A DNA stretch of 64,000 nucleotides from Gambelia wislizenii (GCA_030847615.1 JAUMIR010000005.1:170528596-170592595), one strand, 5' to 3'. Counted from the first letter of the stretch, positions 1 through 15,300 are shown. The notes: generated by a model not told the origin, from the sequence alone. Made by a program: numbers and translations.

Positions 1-1113
1 GAAATCTTTTGGTTTGCTGCTGCTGGCATTGGTGGGAGCAGCTGGGAGTGAATCAAAGTGTGTGCGAGTTGGAGGGGGAGGGTGCAGTGAAACATTTCAC
101 TTTCTGTCATCACAACAAGCGGTTCATCTAACTGGTCAATTTTTAACAACTTGTTTTGTGATAGAGGAAATAAAACATTATAACGTATATAACCATTGGT
201 AGGAAAATTGGAAATTACTACAGTATTTCATTTTCCCCTTTTACTTTTGTTTGTGTGTGTGTAATAGTGATTCTTTTGTACTTTTTGGTGTATGGTTTTT
301 TCCGTTATATTCTCTTATATTTTCTTTATATTTCTTTATATAATAGTATATACATAGTATTTATATACTATTATATGTAGTATGTAGTTTTATATGACAG
401 GAAATTTTTCTTAATAAAAATATTTTTAAAATGTTAACAACTGGTTGGGTGAACTGATGCAAACTGGCTGAATTACACTATAGAGTAGCAGACACTGTCT
501 ACAGCTTCTCCAAAGTCTGGGAATTGACCAAACTTTATTCAGCACAATGCAACAGTCTCTAGGCCTTCCACTGTGGGAAGCTGCCTGCCACACTTCCTGG
601 ACTGGCTAATGAACATTAAGCTGAATCAAGTGTTGCAGATTTTTAGTTGCCGAAGATAGCGTCCTGAATTGCTCAGAATGGCACATAACCCTGGTTTCAC
701 AGCAAAATAAAATCAAAATGAAATAAAACAGAACAGTCCCCCCCCCTCCTGCCAGCCACCTTGCACACTGAAGAGAAGGACTAACAATAATGCAACAAGC
801 AACGCAAAAACATTGTCTGAACAATGCAGACAATTACTTTTTCAAAGAAATGTTCCATGCTCTACCAGAAGCTGCTCTTTTACATGGACCTTCTATCGCT
901 AGCTGTGTGAAATGAAGTTCCAAATGAAAACAGAATACTCCCCCCCCCCATTTCTTATTTGATAAAACAGCCCAGCGTACATACATGTATTCCAAATTTT
1001 GTTCACTTCTATTTTGGGCTGTATTTTAAAACAATAACAACAACAGCTGGGCTGCTGGTGAATATATCACCTATCCAATCCCTTCTCTCCTCCCATAAAT
1101 GCCAATAACTTAC
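1..1113 (-). other. PLXNB2 intron (part) after exon 1114-1274
   Basis: The donor GTAAGT begins at 1113 and reads leftward. The stretch is AT-rich with short poly-C runs near 740 and 940 and an AT hairpin at 338-376. Searching the minus strand for the expected next block (LPLRFWVN) found nothing, so the next exon is outside the window. Confidence 0.7.
338..376. repeat. AT-only inverted repeat
   Basis: The 13-nt arms at 338-350 and 364-376 are reverse complements (atataatagtata and its partner), with a 13-nt spacer. It sits in a TA-rich tract from about 300 to 385. Probably a simple-sequence by-product with cruciform potential. Confidence 0.5.
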
Positions 1114-1274
1114 CTGTTTGTTTTCCAGATGTGGATAGTATCTTCATCTTTGATATCATGCTTTTCTGCTTGCTCATCAAGAAAATCAAAGAAGTATTTC
1201 ACAGCTGGTGGCACAACGTGGTTTGAATCAAGTACACTGTGAAAAAAGTTATCTACAAACTGCTGAAGCGTACC
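1114..1274 (-). CDS. PLXNB2: PLXNB2 exon: second GAP half
   Basis: 161 nt, codons 871-923 plus two bases of the next codon. Acceptor tttccccttcag, donor AACAG/GTAAGT. It reads [40 protein letters not shown] and [13 protein letters not shown]. It is the last coding exon in the window. The next should begin with the LPLRFW block carrying the second catalytic arginine, which lies before position 1. Confidence 0.95.
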
Positions 1275-4200
1275 CTGAAGGGGAAACAACAACAATTGCA
1301 CAAATATTAAAAATTCCAGTTCAGTGCAAGTGCAGCATTTTCAAGACTATTCCTTCAAATTTACAAGAATGCTTCCTAAACTGATTTATAGTCACGTCCA
1401 CAGGGCAATGTCCCAAATGGCCAAGGAATCACAATAGCTTGAATGTAGCATTTTTCATTTATAAATTGGTAGTAAATGTTCTTCTAAACAACAAATGAAC
1501 AGCCATAAGAAATGATCCAGAGAGCTTAGGAAAAATAATTTTCTGCTGTGCTTAAAGAGGTGGGGATTTCAGTATTGTTGTTCAGGGAACCCTGGAGGCT
1601 AGTCTCTTAAACAGATGGACAAGCCAAGGGGAGAGAGAACTGATGGTGGAGTATAATGCACTTGTACTTTATGCTTGCTGAATGTGTTCTGATAATACTC
1701 TCATGAACTTTTGCGATTTCCCCCCTGGTTGCTTTTCATACAATTAAGCAACATTTTAATGAACAAAAAAATCTAGATTTTTTTTGTAGGTTTTTTTAAG
1801 AGTTGCTTTTAGTTGGCAATATTTTTGGCCTAAAACCAACGTTTAACTGATGGCCAATATAATGGAACTCAACTCCTGTTTAGGCTGAAAATAATCTTCC
1901 ACAGTCCTCCACAACAAGAATTCAGGATGGTAGATGTGGTGGTGGGAAGGCAAGGAAAGGACATCAACCCACTTTTGGCTGCACCAAAAGAAGGAATGCT
2001 GTCAGGATTCTGACTTCTATTAGGATCACCAAAAATGCCATTAAAGAAAACACCAGCTTCTGAATTCTTTGGAACTTTTGGTCGGTGCTAATAAAGCCAA
2101 GCCCAACTGTGCATTTTACATTTTTTCCTCCTATGGACCAGCATGGCTATCTTTGTTTTTGTTCTTTAAAGAAAATGATTCTATATTAATAGTGCTGTGT
2201 GAACCAATGGAGTTGTAGCATCCATTCAGTTCCTTTGCCAATGAGCCATGGGCTTACATAGAAAATCCATCTGCCCTGGACAGATTCCAGCTGGCCCTGT
2301 CTGCTCTGCCATGCCACATTTTGGGTAGCTACTGTGAAGCAGACACCAGACATCTTTACTCATGGGCACCAAAATCCCAGTTGTACTGCATCACAGTCTA
2401 CAGGAGATGAACATAGGCAAAGTAGCTATGTTGCTGTTGTATGCCTTCAAGTTGTTTCTGATTTATGGCAACCCTAAGGTGAGCCTATCACAGGGTTTTC
2501 TGAGGGCTGAGAGTGTGTGACTTGCCCAAGATCACTCAGTGGGTTTTTATGGCTGAGTGGCAATTTGAACCCAGGTCTCCAGAATCATAGTTCAACACTC
2601 AAACCACTACACCATGCTACATAGATACAGAAGTTATTAAAACAATGCTGACAGTGTGATGTGAAGAAACCACTTCTGGATATTAATCCTTCAGAGATGA
2701 CCAAAAGGAAGTATTTTAAAACTGAAAGTATATTCTGGTCAATGTGGTTTATACAAGGTCAGCTCTAACAAGGCACACAAGATTCCATCAAGCTTCCCAT
2801 AGACTTGTATCAAGCAGGTTCAACTAAGACTATATAACCTCCTCCTTCAGCCAAATGTTTTCAGCACTGAGTAAACAATTATTAGAAGTGTGTCCAAACA
2901 CATATATAGGAAGCATTCTAGAGGGAGAAACACAAACTAAATATGCAGTTGATTAATTTGTGAATTTGCATTTAAAAGAGGACTCATCTTAGGTTCATCC
3001 TCTCTAAGATCATAGGATAGATTGGTAACTTCTTTGGGTCCGGGAGCCATCTTTAATTTCCCTCAAACTATACCCTCATCTTACACCCCCCCTTCCCACA
3101 ACATTTGCTCTCCCAGATGTCTACTTATGCCCCCAGAATCCTTTGGGCAGTGTGATTTATGCATTTTGCCCTCCCTGGTCCCTAGGCCTGTTTTAAGTCA
3201 GGAAATACATTTTTTCAAGAACATAAATAAATAAAAACATGGGTAGCTGAGTGGGCTGCATTTTCCCCACCCCTGGCTTTCCAGCCATTTAATGAGAGAG
3301 AAGCAGAGCCTCAGATACTTTCATGGCAGAAGTATGAGTAAGGAAAGGAGAAAGGAACAGTAGCAGCACAGGTAAGTAAAGACCCTTCCTGTATATACCA
3401 TTCAAAGTGCAATATAGATGTCATGACTCTTAACACCATCATTTTCGATTCCCTTCATGTTTTCTCTTCATCTTTGCCTGATTAAGAAGACTGTGAGCTT
3501 CAAAACCTAATGTGATGCACTTTGGCCTAATAAAGCTATCACAACAATATAGACATTTGATTTGGAAATACATATATAAGGACAAGATGAAGACACTGGG
3601 TTATCAGTAGGACATAGGTTAAGCATTAATAACCTATCCCATTCATTTCAACATGTTTACTCTGAGCATGACTAAATCTGGATCAAACATCTTATTTTAT
3701 TCTAAACCTTAGCCCTAAATATAGATTTCACATAGTAACTCATTATTTAATCCATTGATACCTAATGCAGCAAATTAAAAGTATACCTTAGGGAAAATAG
3801 CTATTAACTTGATGTCTCAATCTTACCTTCACAGAGAGGAGTCTTGTCAGGTAGATTTCTGTAATTGCTTTGGTTCTCTCTTTCTCCTTCATACTCCCTC
3901 TTTTTGATTTACCTTCATCAACTTCATCTACTGACCGAAATAGGTGCCAAATCTTGTTTTCCTCTTCCAACAATGCATGCCCTAAATGTAGCAAAACGGA
4001 ACACATTTTAAAGCAACCATAATACAGTTAGATCCAGTGATCAAGCACCAATTGCCATGTCATAAATAATGTGCCAGAGGACTGGAACTAATCTGCATAT
4101 TTAGTTGCATATAATTAATGCTATTTGCATATCATAAACACAAGAATGCCAAACTTAAAATCCACAGATGTGCTGACATTATTCTTGTTTGGAAGTTCAT

Positions 4201-7200
4201 ATTTTCAAAATTAAAAAATATCTAACTTTTACAAAACATCTGGCTCCTTAAAAGCAAATTCAATTCAACTACTCCAGTGTAAGGTCTCTAGCCAACATAT
4301 AGATTTCATAAATGAGCAAGGGTTTTCTATACACCTACAGTGAAGAATCATCTGCTTTTATAGTAAGATGGTGAATGTGGGACATTTCAAGACACTGATA
4401 TACGTGAGGAAATCTTGCCTGCATAGAATTCCATATTGGATTTGAATTCTGTTGAGTTTTAATTCCAGAACAGGGTCAATATATTTTTTTGTCCTGTTGG
4501 TATATGCTCTTGTTTAGTAAGGGGCTCCTTACACTTTCAAATACACTGCAAACATAAGGACTTTTAGCAACACGGCTTGAACCTCAGACGTCTAAGAATC
4601 CACAGACTATGTAACCCACCCAAAATCTTGTGTGCTGTCCCACACTGTCCAAAAATATCATTAGTATCTCTGTGATACTTGTGTTTTCAACATATTTGTT
4701 TCCCCTTTTGCTTCCAGTCTTGGGGATGCTACTCTTATGAGATCAGATATTAGACTTGAAGACATACGTAGTCGTGTGACTGGGGCATGCAATCTGGCAT
4801 AGGTGAAGGACCCTATTTACATTACGTGTATTTATATATACAGTTGTCCCTTCATATTTGCTGGGTTTTGGTTCCACGACCCCCCATGGATACCACAATC
4901 TGTGAATACTTAAGTCCCATTATATGGAACGGCATAGCAAAATGGTGTCCCTTATATAGATAGCAAAATCAAGGTTTGCTTTTTGGATTATTATTTTTTA
5001 AAGAGTATTTTCAAGCCATGAATACTTAAATCCGTGGATACGAAGGGACAATTGTGTACATCACAATTGAATAAAAAAGGACTCAAAAGGATCCCTGCAA
5101 GAAGGGAAGATGACAAAAAGCAGAGTGTGGGCCCAGATCAGCTAAAAGGAGATCTTTCTGGCACAGCCAAGTTGACTGAAGAGAATGAGAAGACTCCATA
5201 TATGGTATGCTTCATTGCGACAGAGTCAAGATGTTGATGGGCACAGTGAATGAAATAAACATGGAAGCAGTTATACTTACTGTATGTCAAACATCAATCA
5301 CTTGACCTATGAAGCTGTATATATCATGGCTAATGGTTGCTTGCACAAAGTCACGTTGTTCCCCAAACGTTTGTAACTCAGTCAGAGGGCATGTACATCA
5401 GGCAAATCCAGGCATAAAAGTATAATATAGTGGGCCCTCCAGGTCTGCAGGCTCTAGGTCCATAAATTCAACTGACCATGGATTGTCACACCCTATATTA
5501 TTAAATGGCAACAACATGAATGCAGACACAAAGGAGCATGTGGGTTCACATCACTGCCACTTAATAATCATCTGTTGTTTGTGGCATCTGCACGGAACCA
5601 CACTCCTGCAGATCCGAAGGACCCACTGTACTTGGAACAAGCCTGGATTATATAGCTTTTCCTCCTCCTCCTCTTCTTCCTCCTCCTCCTCTTCTTCTTG
5701 TGAAGTAGAATTTTGAGTTTCCTTCAGTACCATTATATTAAACAGTCAGAGGGACCTCAATTTCTACTAGAATGGTCTTTCTTGTTGTAACTTGTGACAG
5801 AACAGAAATCCACAAGCTGCAAAAAGAAATTATATGGAATTTTTCTGATAACAAACCTAAATTCTGTTTTGTGCGTGTGTGTTTTGGGCCTCATTCCCCC
5901 CCCCCCCCATGCTGGCAAATGTGGCTCCCTCTCCGGACGGCTCTGCCGCTAGGAGGGGAGCCGGGTTTTAAATAAGATTTGAAAATATTTTCTAGGATTT
6001 AGAAATAAAGACTTACAACAGTGAACCCTTTCCCCATTTTACTCACAAAAAAATCTGTGCCCATTCCTGAAGCTATTTGGGGGAAAATCAGAACAGATGG
6101 TAGGCACGGACAGAACCTAGAGTGGGCAGAATGTGTACCGTTCCCTCTGTATTAGTCACCCTATATTTCAGTTGCAACACAGAATGTGCATCCTGTTGCA
6201 GGGCTTCCCATAGACTAGTGATTGGTCTCAATGCCAACAGAATGTTGACTAGATAGGCCCATGTTCTGTCACAGACCTACGGTATCACTGTGATACTCCA
6301 CACCCCTGTCTGCCACTTCATAAAGATCACAGATTCTTCGCTCCAACTTAAAGTCTGAAAACTAGAAAAGAGCACGACTGGCAGTCTTACGTGGTTACTT
6401 ATGGCAATGTAAGAAGAGCCATGTTGCATCAGACCAAAAACCTACTAGTCCAACATTATCTTCCCTCAGTGGCCAAGCAGCTGTTTATGGGAAGCTTGAA
6501 CACAACTGTATCCCTTATCTCATAGCCCCCAGCAACAGATATACAGAAAGCTGGAAATGACATACATCCATTATAGTAGTACCCACTGATGACCCCCATC
6601 CTTCATGAATTTATATAATGCCCCTTTAAAGGCACCCAAGTCCGGAGATCTTGGAGGGCTGCACTCACCACGACATCTGTTTCTAAAAAATAATAATCAT
6701 CAATTTTTGTCCTGAAATGCATCCAAATACACTCCTAGGCCTCTAAATGGCATTTAAAGGAATTTTGAGGCAAAACATTTTTCTGAAAGATTTTGCAAAA
6801 TCACATTACATTTTCAGCCTCAAGGGTGTCCAAACATGGTGAAAGTGCCCTCCACACCCTCTAGATATCATTGTTGGGCATGTTGGAGCAATTTTTTTTG
6901 CAATTTTTTGACCCCTGAGGGCCCCTGGTGAGGCAAAAACATGGCCCTGGAGGGGCCACATGCAGCCCATGGGCTATACTTTGCTCACCCTGCTCTAGAA
7001 TCTTCCATTGTTCATAATCTCCCTGGGTTCTAGTATTATGAACAAGGAAAAAAATCTGCCTATCTGCTTTCTCCACACTATCCATAAATTTATACACCTC
7101 TACCATGTCCTGCTTCACTTTTCCCCCTAAGCTAAATGGCTTCAAACATTGTAACCTCTTCTCACAGGGGAGCTGCTCCAGTCCCTTGATACTTCTGGTT

Positions 7201-9282
7201 GCCCCTTTTCTGCCTCCAGGTAATATACTACTATCAGTATTCTGGATCAGACAAATCTTTAATATGATCCAGCAAGGTTCTGGATCACCACCATACAGTG
7301 AGCTGATATGGTGGAAAGGCTAGGCGTGTGAACTGGAAAGACTCTGGTTTAACCCTATCCTCAGCTACTACTTACCTGGAACTTGGAAAGATGAAGTCTC
7401 AGTAACACCAAATTAAATATGGAGATAATACTGACCAATCTTATATTGACAAACTACTGAGATACTGGACATAAAACATTTTGAATGACCTAAAGTGAAT
7501 AACAAAATATCTGCCACTATTATTATCAATATAATGAATAGTAGCAATGACAAATTTCGATGAACTAGAAATTCTGTGAGAGACTATCAAATCTTATTAT
7601 GCACAATAAAGTGTGTGTGGGGGGAGATAACCAAACTAATTTTCTTCTTAGACAGCCCCAGTGAAATGTATGGGAATGGCATAGGAGTAAAAATATTTTT
7701 TCAACTCTCATTCAATTCAACATGCCATTTGGAAATGTGACATATTAACGTACTTAGTCAGGACCATGGTGATTAATTAGGGAAGCATGCATTCATTTTC
7801 AGCCCCAGACCTGAGCTTTTTTTTGTACTTAATTCACCTGACCCTACAATTGCTAACACATCTTTCTCTGGAGAAAAAAATAACTTTTTAATAAAGTATC
7901 CGGGCACTGTTCCACTTTTTTGGAATGAGATCTGAACCTTTTCTTTATACATTATTAAAGGAAACCAACATCTTGGACTGCCTAGAGTCACCTGAAATGG
8001 TTTCAATAAAGTAGCTAATCCAAGCCTCAGCATACAAAAATCCTTTCCAAGATGCTGTTTTTTTTTTTTTTTTGTAAAACTGGTGAGAGTAGGATCTGTA
8101 TTCAGGACTCATAACAACCTGTTTGTTTTTCAACTTGGGGAAGACATTTCTTGTCTTTTTATAACAAAGAAGCTCAGAAATCATTGTCAGTATAGGCTGT
8201 AGCTCAGCCTTGGCCCTCTAACATTTTATAGTTGAACAAATAAGCAAACTGACATTGGATAATTCTAAGAGAATTAAGCAAGTGGAAAAAAAAAAGTTAG
8301 CTAGGAATGAAATATTACCTTTCCAGAATTCTCCCTGCAAGCCATTACATATGTGAAAAAGGGGAGTGAAAACAGGAGAAGCCTCCTTCTTTGCAACAGA
8401 TTGTTTTTGCTACTGGATATAGGTCCCAGCATACATGACAGACTATACTGCTTTTTTGTCCATCTCTAAGAAGCTCCTGATACCTTTTGGCTTCAACATA
8501 TTTTGTCCAGAGCATGGAAGCTAGAAATTAGAAATAATGTCTCTCTTGCAATTAATTCCTTTTGCAATTACTAAAGCATAACTATATTACAATTCTGACT
8601 TAATGCGGGACGATGCCATTCTTTCCATGGTGTAACTGTAGCTGTTTAGCTACTTTTACAGTTATGGGATGTGACCTCAAAAGAGGGAAAATAAGTCATA
8701 TCACATACTCCAAGTGCTAGTTTGTACTGTGCTTGGTGTTGCTACCTCATTCTTTGTTGTGGGTGCTTGGGTGATATTCAGTCAACAACAGAGAATATGT
8801 GCTGTACCACAGGCACATGATTTATTGTATTCAGGTAACTAAAAGTAACTTAGGAATACAACAGTAAAGCACCACTAACACCCTTGCAACTATAACAGTA
8901 GCGAAATACTTAGGGTGTGTCTCCTCTCCTGAGAACTTTAATTAATATTTTTAAAGTCATTTTTCAAGTTCTTGTTTTCTCACCCCAGTATCTCTATCTA
9001 CAGACAACCTTAGGAAAACCTCAATTTGAGGTTACACAAACTCTACAAAGGTCCATAGCTTTTAACTATCCATCTTCAGTCTGTCACTTAAATACAAACA
9101 TACACGCTAGTAAAAGCAGGGAAGTCTTGTCCCAGGGACGATATTGGGTTCTATATGAGGAATGACAGATATTGTCTGATGTTCTCTCTCCTGCTCGGCC
9201 CACGAAGGAAAAAGGCTGATGCTTAAAAGGCAATACAGTCATATGTCTAATAAAATTAATTTAGTCTCCTTCCCACTGCCGC

Positions 9283-9313
<31 letters not shown>

Positions 9314-12300
9314 TTTATACCTCACTCTTCAGCCACAAAGGATCTCAAAGCGTCTTATAAATGGTTAATTTAACAGTGCCCTGCCCTCAGGTTTACAATC
9401 TAATTGTAAATTATAATTTATGATCAGGACCTGCATTATGTCCCAAAAACAAATTGGGTACCAAGGCAGAACCTATTTTATTCATGCTGCATTCCAAAAG
9501 ATACCTGTAGACTCTGGTCCAAACAATGATGAATGTGTTTAAGGGCATGACTCATTACTAGCCATTTATTTCATCTGTTATGGATTTACCTTTCTTTGTA
9601 AGTACTTCAGATCTTTTGGAAAAAAATTCTGCTGAATGAAATAAGTGAGACGGTGTCTCTGACTTTTGTGCCCCTTTCACCTTTTACAATAAGGACAAAA
9701 TGGAACTTAGAACAGGGCTATATATACAGGAATGGGCTGTATTCCCAATGGCTGCCACTGGAAGCAGTTTACCAGTCAAATAAACAGGGTGCGATATAGA
9801 AAACAGTATGTAGAAAACAGCAGGGGAAAAAAATCTCCCTTGCCAATCCTGCTCTGTGCCCTTCATGTTGGGTAGCTTGGTGATGTGGTCTTCACTGACA
9901 GAACTCTTTCTCTCTTTGTGTGTGATGCGTGTGTGTACACACAATACCTGACATTCTGTTCGTGGCATACACAACCCACCTTCCCACCTTACACCTATAT
10001 TTTTTTTGTTTATTATGGAAGTTGGTATCCTGCCTCTGCAATGACCAACCCCCACTGACCAGTGAGCTCTACAGCCCTCACATGGCCATTCCATGGCTGC
10101 TGCTGGTGGGGTATCAAAGAAGTGTCTGGCTATGTCCCTGTAGCCAGAAACAGAAGGATTACAGACTCTAATCATAATAAATTGGTGCTCCTGAATGTAC
10201 AACTTGACAAGCACCAGCCTCCCCACCTCCAAATTACTGGAAGTGTAATAATTAGGTTTTATTTCTTGTCTTGCCCATTTGTTTTAGTTAATTCTGTTCT
10301 ATGCTTGACATTTATAGTGCTGGTCATAGACTGTAATAAGGATTGGCTGATTGATTCATAATGTGCTGAGACCTCTAGGGGATCCTGGTGTATCTCAACA
10401 GATGATGTTTCATTCTGGCCCAGGGACATAACTACCGGTAGATGTTTCTCCTGTCCCCCCTGCAGCAGCTCAACAGTAAGTCTGGGGGTAAGGCTATGGA
10501 ATGGTCAGCTGTAGTGTAGTTCAGCATGTGGAAACCCACATTGGCTATGTGGAGATTGAATGACAAAAGGCAGCACTATGGTACAGCATGAAAAAATAAC
10601 TCATCAAGTACAGCATCCCAGAAGGGCTTTATTGTTATTAACCATTTTTGAAAGAGGAAATATTTTGCATAAATACTTATTGCAATATTGCTAGGGCCTG
10701 CATGGTTAGAAATCACAAGAACATGTAAAACACTGAAAGACCTTTCTTTTTGATGCTGGTTAAACTGCGTGGGGAATTACCCTTGCGGAAAAACTCACCT
10801 GTCGAATCCGGATGATCACATGTATGAACATTTTGGGTCTCATTCATTTAAAATGATTGTGCTATTAAAGGGATTCTATGGAATCATTTTTGTACAGAAA
10901 TGAATTTAAAATGATTGTGCTGTTGCCTGGATTATTATTTTTCTTTTGTTTTTGTCTTTCCTTTCCTTTTCTTTTTTTCTGGTTATATTGATATAATGTT
11001 ATTATTTATTTAAAAACTAAAATATTTTTTAAAGCATTTAAATAAATGAGGGAAGCAGCTCTCTATCTCTCTGGCTTTTCTTAGCAAACAAAGATTCAGG
11101 AAGGACTCATCCCGCGCTTTTTGCAAGTGTGCTGATGACTAAAAAGGCCAATCCGAGATAAACAAGTCCGGTTGCAGAAAGCACAGCAGAAGGTCTCCTT
11201 GAGTGATGTTTCCGGGTTGTGATTTTTTCTGCGTTGTCATTTCTCTTCAAGACTTGTTCGGTGTGAGTTCTCAAATAAGGCTGCAGCATTCTGGATAGTG
11301 TGTCTCCATGCCTCCTGATGTGAGGCCAGGGCGGACCATTGTTGGTGATCAATTTGGCCGAGCCTGAGATGTTGTTTCAGGGAGTCTTTCTATCGCTTTT
11401 TTGGAGCGCCCCCCTTACACTGGCCCTTGGTGAATTCACTGTAGAGTACAATTTTGGGGGGTGATGGTCCTCCATCCTAGAAATGTGCCCCGCCCAGTGC
11501 AGCTGTGTTCTCAGTACCATGGCCTCAGTGCTGGTGATCCCTGCTTGCTCAACGACAGCAATATTCGTCACATAGTCAGTGTAGTGTATACAGCACTGAT
11601 GAAAGCGTTTGAGGAGTCGTAAGTGGTGGTGATAGGTGACCCATGTTTCAAACCCATAAAGGAGAATAGACAGTACAATGGCTCTATACACACTGATTTT
11701 TGTGCTTCGCCTCAGGTGTTTATTACTCCAGACTCTTTCGTAAAGTCTTCCAAATGCGCTATATGCCTTTGCTAATATGTGAGCGATCTCTTTGTCAATC
11801 TTGGCATCTGAGGAGATGATGTTTCCCAGGTAGGTGAACTGCTGAATTGACTTGAGCACAGATTTGCCGACGGCAATGTGGGAATGGTGGTGTTCGTCCT
11901 GTGGTGCAGGCTGGTAAAGAACTTCCGTTTTCTTAAGGTTGACTTCCAACCCAAAGAGCTCTGCAGCTGTTGCGAAGCAGGATGTTAGGCACTGCAGAGC
12001 TGCTTCTGTGTGGGCAACAAGGGTAGCAGCATCAGCGAAGAGCAGCTCACAGACTAGATAGTTTAGATTCTTAGTGCGAGCCCTCAGACGGCTTAAGTTA
12101 AGCTACCATCAGTACGGTAACGTATATAGATGCCGTCTTCTTCTTCAAGCTCTGCCATAGCCCTTTGGAGCATCATGCTGCTATTAGGATTGCTTTTATT
12201 TAGGGTGTCCAGCTCTTTCAGGTAGGCCACGTGCGATGATGGTTTGGTTTCAGATTTGCACATGCATCCACAATTATGTGTATTCATTACGTGTAGATCC

Positions 12301-15300
12301 AGATTATCTGAAAGATGGTATTCTCTGTATACAAACCTGCCGGAAACTTAAGAGCTACAGGGGAGAGCGTTCTCTCGGTTCCACCACCATCACAAACTCG
12401 ATTGGTGAGGACACAAGAGAGAACATTCCCAGTGGCTGCTCACACTTTGGAATTCTCTTCCATGGGAAGCCAGGCTGGCCTACGCTTTCCCTCCTTTCAC
12501 CAGCAGGCAAAGACCTTTCTGTTTAAGCAGGCTTTTAAAATGTAATTGCTCACAGGGAGACTTCTTATTGTGGTATGACCTTTATTTTTTTTTTAAACTT
12601 TGGTATGCCTTTTAAATAATTGTATACCATATTAATGTGATGATTTTAATTATTTTTAAAATGTTATTGTTGGGCTTTTAATTGACTCCTTTTCTAAGCT
12701 GCCTTGGGTCCCACTCTGAGAGACATGAAGCAGGTAAATGAAATAAATAAATTGATCCTCCTCTTTCTTCACTGTCAGACTTCTCTTCTTCCCTCTCTCA
12801 GCAACTCTGATACAGGTTGTTCATTCTTTATTGCTACCAGCATCAGAAAAGACTGATCTAGTATGAAATCATGGTGGGAATTCAGCATTGCAGCATGTAT
12901 CTATCAGAGCACTGGCTGGAGTTACACTTAAGTGCATCATGATCAAAACTGGGGAAAATATGGCCATGCTGGACAGCAATTTCTGGGTGTTAAAGGTAAA
13001 AAAGAAAAGAAAGTAAATGTCCCCAAGTTCTGTCCTAGTTTATATCTTTTTGGAAACACAAGGCAAATATAGGCACAGATGGTATGGAAAAGCAATCTAT
13101 GTAAACAAATAGCAGCAGCAACAAAATGACCTTAGAACTGATATTCTTTAAGTAGCAGGACAATCTTTTACCTATCAGCAATGGTAAAATGTCTTTTCCC
13201 CCCCACCAAAGATGGAAATGCTGGAACTTGCATGCTGAAAACACCTTTAGCCACAATGATGCCAGGGCCAAATCAGAATGGGACAGTGATCAGCATTACC
13301 CATTAGTTGCATGTTTACTTAGAATCAAAGAGTTGGAAGAGACCACAAGGGCCATCCAGTCCAACCCCCTGCCATGCAGGAATAAACTATCAAAGCATTG
13401 CTCTGTTTACTTTTAGAGCCTTGAAAAAAAACCAGGCCATTGCACTTACTTTCCCCTGGCATGTCTTGCTGATGGTCCTCTGGTTGCTGGGAGACCCCCA
13501 TTTTCGACAGGATGAGAGTAGCACCATCTCGCACCTTAAAGAAAACATTCAGGATAAAACTGTTATAGACGGCCAAAAGACATTTTACTTCTATCTTCTA
13601 CATAAGCAGCGGGGAAAATGTATTCGCCATCACCTGCAATGTATCCACTTGCTCATTTTTAATTCATTTAGTTCAGAGCTTAGAAAAATTACTTTTTTTA
13701 GACCACAACTCCCAGAAAACAGCAGCCAGTATAGCTGCTGGACATGGGGGCTGGTGGATTCTGATTCTAAAAAACATGCTTTCCAAACTCTTCTGCAGCT
13801 CCAAAAGTAACTTTTCCAAACTCTAGTTCACTTCAATATGCCCACAGTACTCCCATATACAAAAGGCTTGCTCCTTCATTCCAACTCTCTATCCATTTGT
13901 ATGCATTAAGCTGTGCCTACCTTGGATGTGAATTGGGAAAGAACCGCTGTGAGTGTTTCTAAGCAGAGTTAGAATCCACTGACTATTGAAATATTTTCTT
14001 CTTTTATTAGGCAAGCCAATATCCAAGCCTCCAAATGCTTTGAATACAGGATACTAACATTCACTAAAGAGAAGACTTGCTGCATTCTTCCCCATTTGAA
14101 AGTGTTCCTGGAAGCATATCCTTGCCTGAGGCATACATGACAGCCTGTCTTGTGTATTGGCAGTGTACAAAGCAAACTTTTATCCTGAGTAAAGAATATG
14201 CCTTGCTTTCTAAAGGAGCTGCAACTCTATAATTGTCCAGCTGGAGCAAATGTCTACATAATTTTGGAGGCTTTTAGGATTTCCCTCTCGGCCTTTATGA
14301 GGCAGCAGAAAATATCACATCTTAAATCTTACAGAAAGAAGATTGCATACTATCTCAGCTGAACAGCTTTTAAAGAAAAAAAAAACCTATGTGGTACTAA
14401 AAAGCAACTAAAAAACCTACTAACGACTGTTGGAAAATGTTTCCTTACATTATAGTGCATCAGGGTATTGATGCGTTTCCACCTGCCATCTCTTTGGGAT
14501 GTTAAATCCAAGTCTGAGAGTATTTGTGCAGTAGACCCTGGACGCCACTCTATGGAACAATTACAAGAACAAAAACACACTTTATTGATGTGCAACTAAA
14601 AATAATATGAACCAGAAATGAGCTTCCATTTAGCAAACCACTGAAGCATCACAGAACTCTTTAACATCTGCTCCCCCCCAAAATAAATAAATAAATAAAT
14701 AAATAAATAGCTTTGCTTTAAAAAGAACAACAAATCATTACTCTCCCACCTGAACAAAATGCAAAGAATAAGAATGAAGTCTACCAATGCAATCCTATGC
14801 ATATCTACTTGGAAACAAACCTTATGAAATTCAGTGACCTTACTACTGGACATTTTTCTATAGGATTTCAGTCTTAGAGTAGTATCTTCCCTCAAATGCA
14901 TCAGAATCTTTTTTTTTTAAAGTAGCTAATGTAGTTAACAGTGGTTTTTGGTGTAAGCAGGAAAGTGAAAAACTTATTACTCTATAGAGGTCAAAGACTA
15001 TTGAAAGTACAGTGGGCCCCTGACATCCACTGGGGTTTGGTTCCAGTATCCCCCATGGATACCAAAATCCATGGATGCTCAAGTCCCATTATATACAATG
15101 GCATATAAAATGGTGTCCCTTATATAAAATGGTAAAATTAAGGAGATAATTTAAAAATAAAATATTTTCACGCCAAGGACGGTGGGATCTGTGGATGCCA
15201 AATCCGTGGATAAAGAGGGCTGACTGTAATCTTAACTTTCATAAAATCTATGTAGTATTTGTGTGGGGTGTCTGTGTGTGTGTGAAAAATACTTACTACT

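Larger units (their letters stand above)
3982..13449 (-). other. PLXNB2 intron
   Basis: 9.5 kb between RBD and GAP2 exons. Contents: two Tigger-like MITEs (4841-5056, 5428-5628), a CR1/L3 remnant (about 6990-7225), a (CAT)n tract (9285-9313), a decayed LINE (11058-12290), an L2-like 3' end (12355-12755) and a CR1 tail fragment (13317-13400). About 7260-7500 may be an old MIR-like SINE. 7700-9280 and 9320-11050 show nothing recognisable. Confidence 0.6.

Noticed and set aside
5483..5733. Poly-serine and poly-glutamate open frames
   Set aside because: They come from the CCT/CTT microsatellite at the end of a Tigger-like MITE.
9285..9313. CRISPR-like short repeats (also the 20184 array)
   Set aside because: One is a simple triplet repeat and the other a three-unit minisatellite without spacers; the window is vertebrate.
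9684..10232. 182-codon open frame on the minus strand
   Set aside because: No domain or family resemblance, low-complexity composition and overlapping open frames on the other strand; intronic chance frame.
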